Positions 39,458 through 51,999 of a DNA stretch of 64,000 nucleotides are shown here, piece after piece. This DNA is from Sycon ciliatum. Lineage: Eukaryota; Porifera; Calcarea; Leucosolenida; Sycettidae. The DNA is taken from NCBI RefSeq assembly GCF_964019385.1, contig NC_088651.1, positions 5,091,110-5,155,109 of the forward strand, read 5' to 3'. The notes under the pieces were generated by a model. The model had not been told where the DNA came from and searched no databases. It worked only from the letters and a program-made list of their open reading frames with translations. Every line of letters begins with the position of its first letter. Position 1 is the stretch's first letter. The translations under genes were made by a program, and so were the position numbers.

Positions 39458-42400
39458 TGATTACGGTAAAACAAAAAATATTATTGCGAAAAAGTCTCTT
39501 TCAGAACAAACATGCGCGCTGCAGGAATCGAACCTACATAGACACCTTGTGATAGGTACCATAAAGTAGTACATGTACAAGAAACAAGATACATGTATTC
39601 AAACACGCCAACACAGCGCTGTTACTTTTAAAGGCCGTATTTAAATGTGCACATTGGCTTTTTCTTTCAACTTAACACCTGTCTCATTGTAGAAAAATAT
39701 TAATTTAATAGTGAGAAACTTGGAAACCAAACAAAACACCGCCAGCGTGCTGGAGAAAGGGTCGCAAAAGCCGAAGACCCGTCATGTTCAGTGGAGATGA
39801 TGGGTGACTGGTAGGGGTAAGTGGATTATGCTGGCATAATTTTTGGGATAATAATGTTCTTTTGAAGAAGGAGCATAGAATGGTATCCAATAAACAAGGG
39901 CAGATGCCCAATGAGGCTATTATGCACGCCTGCTATTGAAGGCCTAATAGAAGGCCTAATTATTGGCATAATCAATTACATTTTGAGAAGGAGCATAAAC
40001 GGCATCCGAAAAACAAGGGCAGATGCCCAATGAGGCTGTTATATACACACCTGCTATTGAAGGATCGTACATAGGGCTTCTTGTCGATTTGAAATATTAT
40101 TTTGGCAGCCATTATAGGCCATCTCCCAAAGGTTCAGCGTTTGCTTTTGAATTTAGTATTCCTCTTGCATATTATTGTCTTGTGCTTTCACAAACCTCGA
40201 AGTCCACATCATGGCAATGGGCGGAGTACAACTCCAGGACGACTCTGACTCAAGCTGCTACCTGGGAATTCAGTCACTTCACGATATCGCAACTTCTAAG
40301 TTCGTATTGTTGTCCTTCACCCGGACGTGGGACCAGTTGCTGGAGGTGACAGCGTTGTGAATATTTACTGGCTCTCGCCATCTGTCGAGTAGAACTGTGT
40401 GATGACTCTGATTCAAGCTGCTACCTGGGGCTCCAGTTCAGGACCTTCGTTATCTAGGTCACCAAAGTCGATGCTTGCCATTCTTCCCCTTTTCTGGTGG
40501 GAGATCGTGGTGAAGGACGCGCGTAAATAAAACAGGTAACTGCACACTCTGATTACGGAAAAACCAAACATTGTTGCAAAAAGAGTCTCTTCATTATTCA
40601 TCATGTGCGTTCCAGGAATCGAACCTGCATACATGTAGATACCTTGTGATACGTACTCGGAGGTAGTACATGTACAAGACACCCGATATTCAAACACGCC
40701 AACACAGCACTGTTACCATTAAAGGCCGTACTTGAACGTGCATATTGGCTCTTCTTTCCACCTGGCTCACTGTGGAAATTAGTAACACACTTCGAAACCA
40801 AACAAAACATCGCCAGTGTGCTCGAGAAAGGATCGATAAAGCCGAAGACCCAAAACAATTGTGTGTAAAAGCAGTTCTACATTTAAACATCATACGTGTT
40901 TATCCTTTTAACCGCTCCCACAAGCTGAACGTCTTAAACCGACTCGTGAGAAGTGTAAAGGCTTCAAGACTTTCGCTATTCAGGATACGAAAGTAAATGC
41001 TAGACATTGTCCCAAAATACCTCGGCGTCTTGATCGATGAATGAATGGCCTGGATACCGCAAATTGACCAGTCCATCGCACGAACTGCTAGGAAGATCCG
41101 TAATCTGTGCCGGGCGCGACGCTGTCTCACTCTTGCTAGTCGAATCAAGTGTAATCGCTCCCACAACGTGGACGGCTTAGAACAGCCCATGACAAGTGTC
41201 AAAGACATTGGCTATCTAGGATACGAAAGTCGTAGCTTGCCACTCTGCCCTTTTTCCGGTTGGAGATCGTGGCGAAGGAAGTGCGTAAAAAAACAGGAAA
41301 CTGCGCACTCTGATTACGGTAAAACAAAATATTTTGCGAAAAAGTCTCTCTCAGAACAAACATGTGCGCTGCAGAAATCGAACCTACATAGACACCAGGT
41401 GATAGGTATCAGGAGGTAGTACATGTACAAGAAACAAGATACATGTATTCAAACACGCCAACACAGCACTGTTACCTTTAAAGGCCGTATTAGAACGTGC
41501 ACATTGGCTTTTTCTTTCAACTTAACACCTGTCTCATTGTAGAATAATATTAATTTAATAGTGAGAAACTTGGAAACCAAACAAAACACCGCCAGCGTGC
41601 TGGAGAAAGGATCGCAAAAGCTGAAGACCCGTCACGTTCAGTGGAGATGATGGGTGACTGGTAGGGGTAAGTGGATTATGCTGGCATAATTTTTGGGATA
41701 ATAATGTTCTTTTGAAGAAGGAGCATAGAATGGTATCCAATAAACAAGGGCAGATGCCCAATGAGGCTATTATGCACGCCTGCTATTGAAGGCCTAATAG
41801 AAGGCCTAATTTTTGGCATAATCAATCACATTTTGAGAAGGAGCATAAAAGGCATCCGAAAAACAAGGGCAGATGCCCAATGAGGCTGTTATATACACAC
41901 CTGCTATTGAAGGATCGTACATAGGGCTTCTTGTCGATTTGAAATATTATTTTGGCAGCCATTATAGGCCATCTCCCAAAGGTTCAGCGTTTGCTTTTGA
42001 ATTTAGTATTCCTCTTGCATATTATTGTCTTGTGCTTTCACAAACCTCGAAGTCCACATCATGGCAATAGGCGGAGTACAACTCCAGGACGACTCTGACT
42101 CAAGCTGCTACCTGGGAATTCAGTCACTTCACGATATCGCAACTTCTAAGTTCGTATTGTTGTCCTTCACCCGGACGTGGGACCAGTTGCTGGAGGTGAC
42201 AGCGTTGTGAATATTTACTGGCTCTCGCCATCTGTCGAGTAGAACTGTGTGATGACTCTGATTCAAGCTGCTACCTGGGGCTCCAGTTCAGGACCTTCGC
42301 TATCTAGGTCACGAAAGTCGATGCTTGCCATTCTGCCCCTTTTCTGGTGGGAGATCGTGGTGAAGGACGCGCGTAAATAAAACAGGTAACTGCACACTCT

Positions 42401-43300
42401 GATTACGGAAAAACCAAACATTGTTGCAAAAAGAGTCTCTTCATTATTCATCATGTGCGTTCCAGGAATCGAACCTGCATACATGTAGATACCTTGTAAT
42501 ACGTACTCGGAGGTAGTACATGTACAAGACACCCGATATTTAAACACGCCAACACAGCACTGTTACCTTTAAAGGCCGTAATTGAACGTGCAAATTAGCT
42601 CTTCTTTCCACCTGGCTCACTGTGGAAATTAGTAACACACTTCGAAACCAAACAAAACATCGCCAGTGTGCTCGAGAAAGGATCGATAAAGCCGAAGACC
42701 CAAAACAATTGTTTGTAAAAGCAGTTCTACATTAAAACATCATACGTGTTTATCCTTTTAACCGCTCCCACAAGCTGAACGGCTTAAACCGACTCGTGAG
42801 AAGTGTACAGGCTTCAAGACTTTCGCTATTCAGGATACGAAAGTAAATGCTGGACATTGTCCCAAAATACCTCGGCGTCTTGATCAATGAACGAATGGCC
42901 TGGATACCGCACATTGACCAGTCCATCGCACGAACTGCTAGGAATATCCGTAATCTGTGCTGGGCGCGACGCTGTCTCACTCTTGCTAGTCGAATCAAGT
43001 GTAATCGCTCCCACAACGTGGACGGCTTAGAAAAGCCCATGACAAGTGTCAATGACATTGGCTATCTAGGATACGAAAGTCGATGCTTGCCACTCTGCCC
43101 TTTTTCCGGTTGGAGATCGTGGCGAAGGACGTGCGTAAAAAAAACAGGAAACTGCGCACTCTGATTACGGTAAAACAAAAAATTATTGCGAAAAAGTCTC
43201 TCTCAGAACAAACATGTGCGCTGCAGGAATCGAACCTACATAGACACCTGGTGATAGGTATCAGGAGGTAGTACATGTTACAAGGAACAAGATACATGTA
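39458..43300. repeat. R1 tandem array, about 2.1 units of ~1.85 kb
   Basis: Equivalent points lie at 39458, 41311 and 43162, so two full units (39458-41310, 41311-43161) are followed by a partial third, itself interrupted at 43301 by the 2.36-kb TIR element. Each unit has two minus-strand B-box-like lines, the GGGCAGATGCCCAATGAGGC lines, a ~110-residue frame beginning MPNEAVIYTPAIEGSYIGLL, and a LINE C-terminal scrap (YLGVLINERMAWIPHIDQSI). The units are about 97-98% alike by eye. Unit B has a stop in the ~110-residue frame. Confidence 0.92.
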
Positions 43301-45658
43301 TGTTGGACTCAGTAGAGCGTCCAGCCCCTATATGATGTCCAACCCCTATATAGAGTCCATTGGTCCAAAATCCACTGTACAGAGTCCAAACTTGGAATCA
43401 ACTGTGAGCTCAAAGTTTAGATGGACATCACTCCCTGTATAGAGTCCAGCCAATTGGCTTCACCCCTATATAGAGTCCATTGGTCCAAAATCAACTGTAC
43501 GGAGTCCAAACTTTGAAATCAACTATAAAGATTAAAGATTCTTTATGTGGACAACACTCTGTATAAAGTCCAGCCAATTAAGCATCCCCTAACGAGTTCG
43601 AAATTAGACATAGGATCTGCTGTAAGCAGTGAATATTAACCAGAAAACGGTCTCTGCCTTTAATCCTTTACATCATTCACTTCTCAAGAAAAAAATATGT
43701 ATTGAGGGGCCGCTGCAGCCACTTCATTACATGAAAAAGCCTACAAACACCATCCTCAAATCAATTGGTCTCTTCGCAGACACTGCAAATTAAAATATCT
43801 CAATCATGATTGTAGTGTTGCCAAATTATTGTGCACGCACACACACATGCACACACCCACACAACGCCAAGAAAATACCTAGAAAAAAAACAAGAATCGA
43901 AAGAGAATAATGGAGAGCCCAGGATTAATTATTTGTTTTCAAATTATTGCGCGCGCGCGCGCACACACACACACACACACACAAACTTACACAACGCCAA
44001 GAAAAGAGTAGAGACACAATACACGCGCAACTCCAACAGCCATACAAACGTCCACCCATTTACACGTAAAGTCAAGAGGGATAACAAATAATTATACGAA
44101 ACGAATGCATACAGGGACGGGTACACGCACGTTTACATACATGTAGTAGTGTAAGAGAGTAACATAGTGCAGTGGTCAGCATAATACTAGCACATGCTGA
44201 GAGTGCAATAGCAAGCTTCACCCTTGCTCACGGTCATGCAAATGTTCAGCAGCACTCAGTTCCGCAAGCTTCTGAAGATCAGCACACCTGCAACAAATAG
44301 ACAGCACACGGATACGCTTATTACCGTAATGATGCATGGGAGCACACAACAACCAAGTTCTCAACGAATGTGATGCTCAATGAAAATCAATCCACTCAAA
44401 GACCTGTGAACAGGTGACGGTGGGGACAATAATCTATTAGTAATACGAGGAATAAGATCGTTTGTGCACACTCAAGACGCACAGACACACCAACATCACA
44501 ATGTCATACGAGTATTAGCTTGAGAAGCTTTTTCTTGTCATTGGCAAACAAGCAATCCTCCTACTACTACTAGTACACTGGCACTGCGTTTGTGGATCCC
44601 ATTGTATTTGACATCATACTAGAGGAAGAGTGTCGTGGAGTTTCACATAATTATCACAGGCATGAAAATACATTTCTCATGAAATAATTATAATAATTGA
44701 TGATAGCTAGACGATCGTATACGATTGATGCAAAGTCCTTGCAGTCCTTGAGGACTATTACGAAGTGGTTGATTACTTTTAGGGCATTCATTCAAGCAAC
44801 ATCAAACAAACGCGATACGCTCCTTGAAAATGGAAAAAAAATTCAAGCATAACAACAGAACAGCAGACCAATCGAAACGAGTAAAAGCTTCCTTACCTCA
44901 GTCTTCGTCCTGCCATGTAGTTGGACAGCCTTTTGACACGGTGCTACAGGCAGCTCTTGTCCAGTCAAACAGGGGTATCCTTGTGGAGTCGAACGAAAGA
45001 GAGTGTCAGTGTATCTGACTCGTCAAATTGGAACTGTGCTGAACATTTCTCTTTCTCCGGTTCTGCTTTCATCCCTCGCTCTGATGAAACCGTTCAAACG
45101 TCTTACTGGCAGCAATGGCCAGCCAAACAGGGAATCCTTGTGGCGTCGAACGAAAGAGAGTGTCAGTGTACCTGACTCGTCAGATTTGAACTGTGCTGAA
45201 CTTTTCTCGTTCTGCAATTTCTGCTTTCATCCCGCGCACTGATGAAACGTCTTCAGAGAACCACAAGACGCTTTCCAGATTTGATTTTGAACGTCTCCTT
45301 ATCCTCCTTGGTTACCTCGAGACAGATTACTGTCAGCAACTGCACAGCAGAACTGGCAGCTAGCCATGGCTGAAGTGAAGAAAGGAATGCGCTGCCACGA
45401 GGCAAGCAAAACTGAAAATGTGCTTGTTCTCTTTCGGGCACAACGCGTACACACAGGACGGCGTGACTGGATAAACTGGACTCCTGGACTGTGAATAGGG
45501 GACTTGTAGAAAAAGTGTACTCCTTATAGGGGATTGCGCGGCAGGATGAAGCTGATCAAAACTGAGTGGACTCCTGGACTCTGTATAGTGGATTTGGACC
45601 AATGGACTCTATATAGGGTGCTGGACATCATATAGTGCATGGACTCTATACTGAGTCC
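43301..45658. mobile_element. Complete 2.36-kb TIR element without transposase
   Basis: Inserted in R1 between two copies of the 8-bp word TACATGTA (43293-43300, 45659-45666). The ends are inverted over ~90 bp: GGACTCAGTA, then ATATGATGTCCA and TATATAGAGTCCATTGGTCC on the left and their inverses on the right. The word TATAGAGTCCA and variants recur several times in each end. No transposase frame is visible inside, so it looks non-autonomous; 8-bp target repeats suggest hAT or a related superfamily. The first four bases (TGTT) have no partner on the right. Confidence 0.82.
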
Positions 45659-45666
45659 TACATGTA

Positions 45667-46077
45667 TTCAAACACGCCGAAGACCCGTCATGTTCAGTGG
45701 AGATGATGGGTGACCAGTAGGGGTAAGTGGATTATGCTGGCAAAATTTTGGGATAATCATGTTCTTTTGAAGAAGGAGCATAGAATGGTATCCAATAAAC
45801 AAGGGCAGATGCCCAATGAGGCTATTATGAACACCTGCATGCTATTGAAGGCCTAATAGACAGCCTAATTTTTGGCATTTACCACAAAGTTGCTGGAGGT
45901 GACAGCGTTGTGAATATTTACTGGCTCTCGCCATCTGTCGAGTGGAACTGTGTGATGACTCTGATTCAAGCTGCTACCTGGGGCTCCAGTTCAGAACCTT
46001 CGCTATCTAGGTCACGAAAGTCGATGCTTGCCATTCTGCCCCTTTTCTGGTGGGAGATCGTGGTGAAGGACGCGCAT
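45667..46077. repeat. R1 repeat with two deletions
   Basis: Equivalent to 1795-2728 but shorter. One deletion of about 166 bp joins CACGCC directly to GAAGACCCG, with GCC at both break ends. A second (~354 bp) joins TTTTTGGCAT to GTTGCTGGAGGTGACAG with a short TTACCACAAA filler. Confidence 0.85.
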
Positions 46078-48621
46078 AAACGAGAGAGCTTGGAAGCTCA
46101 GGGCCCTACGCTATGCTTTGTTGCTTAGCTCATCGTGGATGTTGTGGGAACTGACTCTGCGCTGACTCTGCCGATCACGGGCGTTCTGGAGTCGACGGGA
46201 TCTCTCTGCCGACGTTTCCTGTGACCGGCGCTGACTCGCCCGTTCACGCCTATTTTGGAGAGGACGGGATCTCTCTTCCAAAGTATATTTTTGCTTACGC
46301 ATCCTATCACCTATTCGGCAACGAACAACCATTCTAATTTCATTTCCTCCTCGTCTCCCTATTTATTTCCAGAAAGTCTCTCTATACATCAGGGAGTCGT
46401 ACTGTATTGACAGCTACCCTAACGGGTCACGCCGCCCTCCACCCAAGCATGGGTATGATGAGGGACAGTGGCAACAGAAACAAAAACAGCAAGCAGAGAG
46501 AGATAGCAAGAGAAAGACGGCGATAGTAGTACATCTGGTGTGCGACGTATAGAAAAGAGAGATGACAAGAGATGCGCACAAAATAGGAAACAATAATTAT
46601 TTTTGCAGTTCCGAAACAATCAACCAGGTGATGGAGTGTGGGCACCCGAAGTCCCACCTGGACTCCACTGGAAGAACATCCCACGCAGGGATATCAGCGA
46701 TAGGCCAAGCGCTGAAAAACAGCCATGAGGACACATCGTCTAGAAGTCCACCGCGCTCGAACTGAAATTGCAGGTTCAAACAATTTCCCACGCGGCGTCA
46801 GGCAGCGTAACTCTTCTCCCTGCATCACCATCCATCTCCAGCAACCGTCTCCACTCACAGCTCATGCCTCTGCCACCACTGTACTCCTCCGAGCTTCGCA
46901 GTTTGAAACCATTCGGGGGTCAGCTACACCACCAAGAATGGAGAGACGAGGACGACAACGGTCGTGACTGAAAAGACACTGCCTTGGCGACCGCGTCGCG
47001 TAACCCTCGCCCCAGCAAATTCAGAAACACGCCAGGGGCGACTCTGGTGGACCCAGAGCCACCCCCTTGGCAAGACTAGTAAGAGGAACGACTGAAAACT
47101 TAGATAAAACGGAGCTACAAAAAGTGCAACCGTCCCCTTCAAGCACAGTTGCAACACACAGGGAGTCGTATACATGTACATGTACATAATACGACCAATA
47201 TTGTGGCCAGCTGTTTGTAGCCAGCTGTGTTTGATGGTACGGTACGGTACGGGACAGATACAGGAGCCAGCAAATGGCCAGCTGTGCGATACGGTACGGG
47301 ACAGATACGGGATAGCGCCAGGCGTGACACAAACAAACAAACAAACAAACACCAAACGAGAGAGCTTGGAAGCTCAGGGCCCTACGCTATGCTTTGTTAC
47401 TTAGCTCATCGTGCATGTTGTGGGAACTGATGGAAATGTTTCCTGGGAAGGCGCTGACTCTGCCGAGCACGCGTGTTCTGGAGTCGACGGGATCACTCTG
47501 CCGACGTTTCCTGTGACCGGCGCTGACTCGCCCGTTCACGCCTATTTTGGAGACGACGGGATCTCTCTTCCAAAGTATGTTTTTGCTGACGCATCCTATC
47601 ACCTATTTGGCAACTAACATCCATTCTAATTTCATTTCCTCCTCGTCTCCCTATTTCTTTCCAGAAAGTCTCTCTATACATCAGGGAGTCGTACTGTATT
47701 GGCAGCTACCCTAACGGGTCACGCCGCCCACCACCCAAGCATGGGTATGATGAGGGACAGTGGCAACAGAAACAAAAAACAGCAAGCAGGGAGAGAAAGC
47801 AAGAGAAAGACGGCGATAGTAGTACATCTGGTGTGCGACGTATAGAAAAGAGAGATGACAATAGATGCGCACAAAATAGGAAACAATAATTATTTTTGCA
47901 GTTCCGAAACAATCAACCAGGTGATGGAGTGTGGGCACCCGAAGTCCCACCTGGACTCCACTGGAAGAACATCCCACGCAGGGATATCAGCGATAGGCCA
48001 AGCGTTGAAAAACAGACATGAGGACACATCGTCTAGAAGTCCACCGCGCTCGAACTGAAATTGCAGGTTCAAACAATTTCCCACGCGGCGTCAGGCAGCG
48101 TAACTCTTCTCCCTGCATCACCATCCATCTCCAGCAACCGTCTCCACTCACAGCTCATGCCTCTGCCACCACTGTACTCCTCCGAGCTTCGCAGTTTGAA
48201 ACCATTCGGGGGTCAGCTACACCACCGCGAATGGAGAGACGAGGACGACAACGGTCGTGACTGAAAAGACACTGCCTTGGCGACCGCATCGCGGAACCCT
48301 CGCCCCAGCAAATTCAGAAATACGCCAGGGGCAACTCTGGTGGACCCAGAGCCAACCCCTTGGCAAGACTAGTAAGAGGAACGACTGAAAACTCAGATAA
48401 AACGGAGCTACAAAAAGTGCAACCGTCCCCTTCAAGCACAGTTGCAACACACAGGGAGTCGTATACATGTACATAATATTGTGGCCAGCTGTTTGTAGCC
48501 AGCTGTGTTTGATGGTACGTTACGGGACAGATACGGGAGCCAGCAAATGGCCAGCTGTGCGATACGGTACGGGACAGATACGGGATAGCGCCAGGCGTGA
48601 CACAAACAAACAAACAAACAC
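46078..48621. repeat. R2 module, two tandem 1.27-kb units
   Basis: Units begin at 46078, 47353 and (next) 48622, each at AAACGAGAGAGCTTGGAAGC. Copy 1 has only one such unit (2729-3972). The two units are close to identical, with the second nearer to copy 1 in parts. STPR-like minus-strand stretches are at 46111-46332 and 47493-47681. Confidence 0.9.
46111..46332 (-). pseudogene. STPR-like repeat fragment, copy 2
   Basis: Almost identical to 2759-2980 (one residue difference noted, RSRRL for RSLRL). Two 23-residue units after MRKQKYTLEERSRPLQ. Not expected to be expressed on its own. Confidence 0.5.
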
Positions 48622-49383
48622 CAAACGAGAGAGCTTGGAAGCTCAGGGCCCTGCGCTATGCTTTGTTGCCTAGCTCATCGTGTATGTTGTTAGAACTGAT
48701 GGAAATGCTTTTTCCTTTGATTAGCTACATCATTGTATTGCAAAAACGTTCACTGAGATACTGAAGTCACGTCTTCTGCATAGCTATGGGACCGGCGCTG
48801 ACTCTGCCGATCACGGGCGTTCTGGAGTCAACGGGATGTCTGTCCTGACGTTTCCTGGGACCGGCGCTGACTCTGCCGATCACGGGCGTTCTTCTTCTTC
48901 TTATTATCATACTGACGGCAACTAACATCCATTCTGATTGCATTTACTCGTCTCCCTACTTCGTATTTCTTTTCAGAAAATCTCCCCATACAGCAGGGAG
49001 TCGTTTACAGAATATGACACCCTGCTATACATCTACATGACTGTATATACGTTATAATTATTATGCTATCGGCCTATATGCGATTCCCGGGCTGGTCGAC
49101 AGGCGGCCCAGCCAGCCAGCTAGTGGGATCTCGGCCTCGCACACAAATCCACACAAAATGTTACTGCACTGAATGCATTCCCCCGATACACTTCGCATAT
49201 ATACTCATTCTGTTGATGGTACCGTACTCTTGATGGTACGGGACAGGTAAGGGATAGCGCCAGGCATGTCGATGGCACAAACAAACAAAAATATTGTGGC
49301 CAGCTGTCTTCGCTGGTACGGTACAGTACGGGACAGATACGGGATAGCGCCAGGCGTGACACAAACAAACAAACAAACACCAA
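48622..49383. repeat. R2 module, unit before the 69-bp array
   Basis: Equivalent to 3973-4751 of copy 1, ending in a short (ACAA)n and leading straight into the 69-bp array. The extra unit and LINE fragment of copy 1 (4752-6585) are absent here. Confidence 0.85.
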
Positions 49384-49590
49384 ATTAAAGCTGTGTGGAC
49401 CCTGGCTAGCGCCAGACGTTACTGAAGTAACGTCTTCTGCATAGCTACGGGAATTAAAGCTGTGTGGACCCTGGCTAGCGCCAGACGTTACTGAAGTAAC
49501 GTCTTCTGCATAGCTACGGGAATTAAAGCTGTGTGGACCCTGGCTAGCGCCAGACGTTACTGAAGTAACGTCTTCTGCATAGCTACGGGA
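49384..49590. repeat. 69-bp palindromic minisatellite, 3 units
   Basis: Three units against four in copy 1, otherwise the same sequence and flanks, so the unit number changed after the duplication. Confidence 0.95.
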
Positions 49591-49978
49591 ATAAAACAGG
49601 TAACTACACACTCTGATTACGGAAAAACCAAACATTATTGCAAAAAAAGTCTCTTAAGAAATAATCATGTGCGTTCCAGGAATCGAACCTGCATACATGT
49701 AGATACCTTGTGATACGTACTCGGAGGTAGTACATGTACAAGAAACCAGATATTCAAACACGCTAACACAGCACTGTTACCTTTAAAGGCCGTACTTGAA
49801 CGTGCACATTGGCTCTTCTCTCCACCTGTCTCACTGTGGAAAATAGTAACAAATTTTAAAACCAAACAGAACATCGCCAGTGTGCTCGAGAAAGGATCGA
49901 TAAACCCGAAGACCCCAAACAATTGTTTGTAAAACAGTTCTCCATTGAAACATCATATTCGTGTTTATCCTATTAACC
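49591..49978. repeat. R1 repeat, copy 2
   Basis: Equivalent to 6862-7249, with the minus-strand B-box-like line at about 49675-49700. Confidence 0.85.
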
Positions 49979-51218
49979 AACGTTGTGGTAAAGTGCGATG
50001 GCATACCCGTGCCAAGCGTCACCAGTGCCCGCTACCTTGGCATCACCTTGGATGTACGCATGTCATGGCAGCCCCAGGTCGATGCGAGCATCACGAAAGC
50101 CAATAAGAAAATTGGAACTCTGTGGCGGACACGAAAGTCGCTAACACTTGCTAGCCGTGTGCTGTTCTTCAAGGCAGCTATCATGCCGGATCTACTGTAT
50201 GGGTCCGTTGCGTTTAGCCCAGGTCTCACTCAGGCCCAGACCGACCGGCTCCAAGTAGCACAAAACCGTGGGGCAAGAGCAGTTTATGGCCGGCCGGGGT
50301 TCTCTCGTGCCAGTGATCTCCTGGAACGCATGCAGGTGTTCAGGATTGGAGAAATACATCGGCAGAAGGTCCTGGTCTTTGTCTGGAGGTGCATACACGC
50401 CAGTGCGAGTCCATCCCTCCAGGAGCTCTTCGTACGCTGCGCGGATCGTAGGACGCGCCTGGATCTCGCCCTGGGGCTCCGTCTACCAGCTACACGAACC
50501 CGCGCCGGACGATCTCGCCCTGCCTCCCGAGGTAGTGCCCTTTGGAACGTCCTACCGGATGCAGTCAGAGTACTGTCGTCTCTCAGCAGCTTCAAAGCTG
50601 CCGTCGTACCGTATACCCTCCGATCTTCCTGATGTTATGATTAGAACCTTGCCCTGAGACAGCTTCCTGTCTGTGATTGATTTTCACTGTTTACCATTAT
50701 TATTTTGCCATGGCGACCCCCGTAAGTCCGTAACTGGCAGGCTAGGGTTGGGCCTTTCATCCTCCCGATGTTAGTAGCAAGTACTCTCGTTAGCAGTAAC
50801 TGTTAGTACTTTGTTTGTTTGTTTTTATTTTATTTTTATTTTATTTTATTTTCTCTATTTTATTCTCTTTACCAGGCGTGGGCCATCCCCTGGACAAACA
50901 AAATGGGTGCCTTATTATTATTTTTCTGTTTCTGTTTTAATGACAGTCCACTGCACGCCTGAAAAAGGTACTTAGTTTATTAGGCGGGTTACAGAACTAT
51001 CGACTTATCGTTCGCTGGCTTACTTGTACACTGTAGTTTGATAACGCTTCGCTCTTCATTGAGATATCTACCATTCTCTCTTTTGTTTCTCCTTATTTTC
51101 TCCCCAACCCTCCTTCCCTGTAACATAATAACATATTCGCTGCCTTGTCATTGAGCATTTGTGCTCGTTTGGATTTGCGAATTCAAATAAAGTATACATA
51201 CATACATACATACATACA
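49979..51218 (+). mobile_element. 5'-truncated LINE in R1, copy 2
   Basis: Same insertion as 7250-8481, with TAACC target repeats at 49974-49978 and 51219-51223 and a (CATA)n tail. The C-terminal coding frame (49982-50632) is open as in copy 1. Confidence 0.88.
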
Positions 51219-51720
51219 TAACCGCTCCCACAAGCTGAACTGCTAAAACCGACTCATCATTAGTGTAAAGGCTTCAAGACCTTCGCTATTTAAGATACGA
51301 AAGTCAATGCTGGACATTGTTCCCAAATACCTCGGCGTCTTGATCGATGAACGAATGGCCTCGCAACCGTAAGTTGACCAGTGCATCTCACGAACTGCTA
51401 GGAAGATCGTTAGTCTGTGGCGCGCGCGACGCTGTCTCACTCTACTGTCTCTAGCTATTCGAATCAAGTGTAATCGCTTCCACAACGTGGGCGGCTTAGA
51501 ACAGCACATGACAAGTGTCAAGGCTTCGAGACGTAGGCAATCTAGGATACGAAAGTCGATGCTTGCCATTCTGCCCTTTTTCCGGTTGGAGATCATGGCG
51601 AAGTACGGGCGTAAAAAAAACAGGTAACTGCGCACTCTGATTACCGTAAAACAATAAATTTTTGCGGAAAAAGTCTCTTTCTGAACAATCATGTGCGCTG
51701 CTGGTTCGAGTCCCGGCGGT
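51219..51720. repeat. R1 repeat without the 691-bp TIR element
   Basis: Shows the empty site GGACATTGTTCCC near 51315 that is occupied by the TIR element in copy 1. At about 51700 the plus-strand CTGGTTCGAGTCCCGGCGG line follows, as in copy 1. Confidence 0.85.
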
Positions 51721-51999
51721 GTGACTGATGATTTTTTTCTTTCTTTCATATCGGGCTTGCAAGTGTTCAGTTTCGGAGAGAAAAGAGCAGTACGTGGCAT
51801 GTGGCCTCTCATTTCCTAAAACATTGAAATTCTCCGTAAAGTCCAAATTTGAAATTGTTATTATTATTGCAAATAAAGCTGAGTAATTACACGAATGCAT
51901 AAAACCAGTATTTGCTTTCGGGAAGGATTCACAAACATAAGACAAAAACACCACGGCTCAATGTAACTGCACATACGGAAAGCAGCTTCTATTGTCAAG

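Noticed and set aside
43831-44091. His/Thr-rich frame over the (AC)n tract
   Set aside because: Produced by the dinucleotide repeat.
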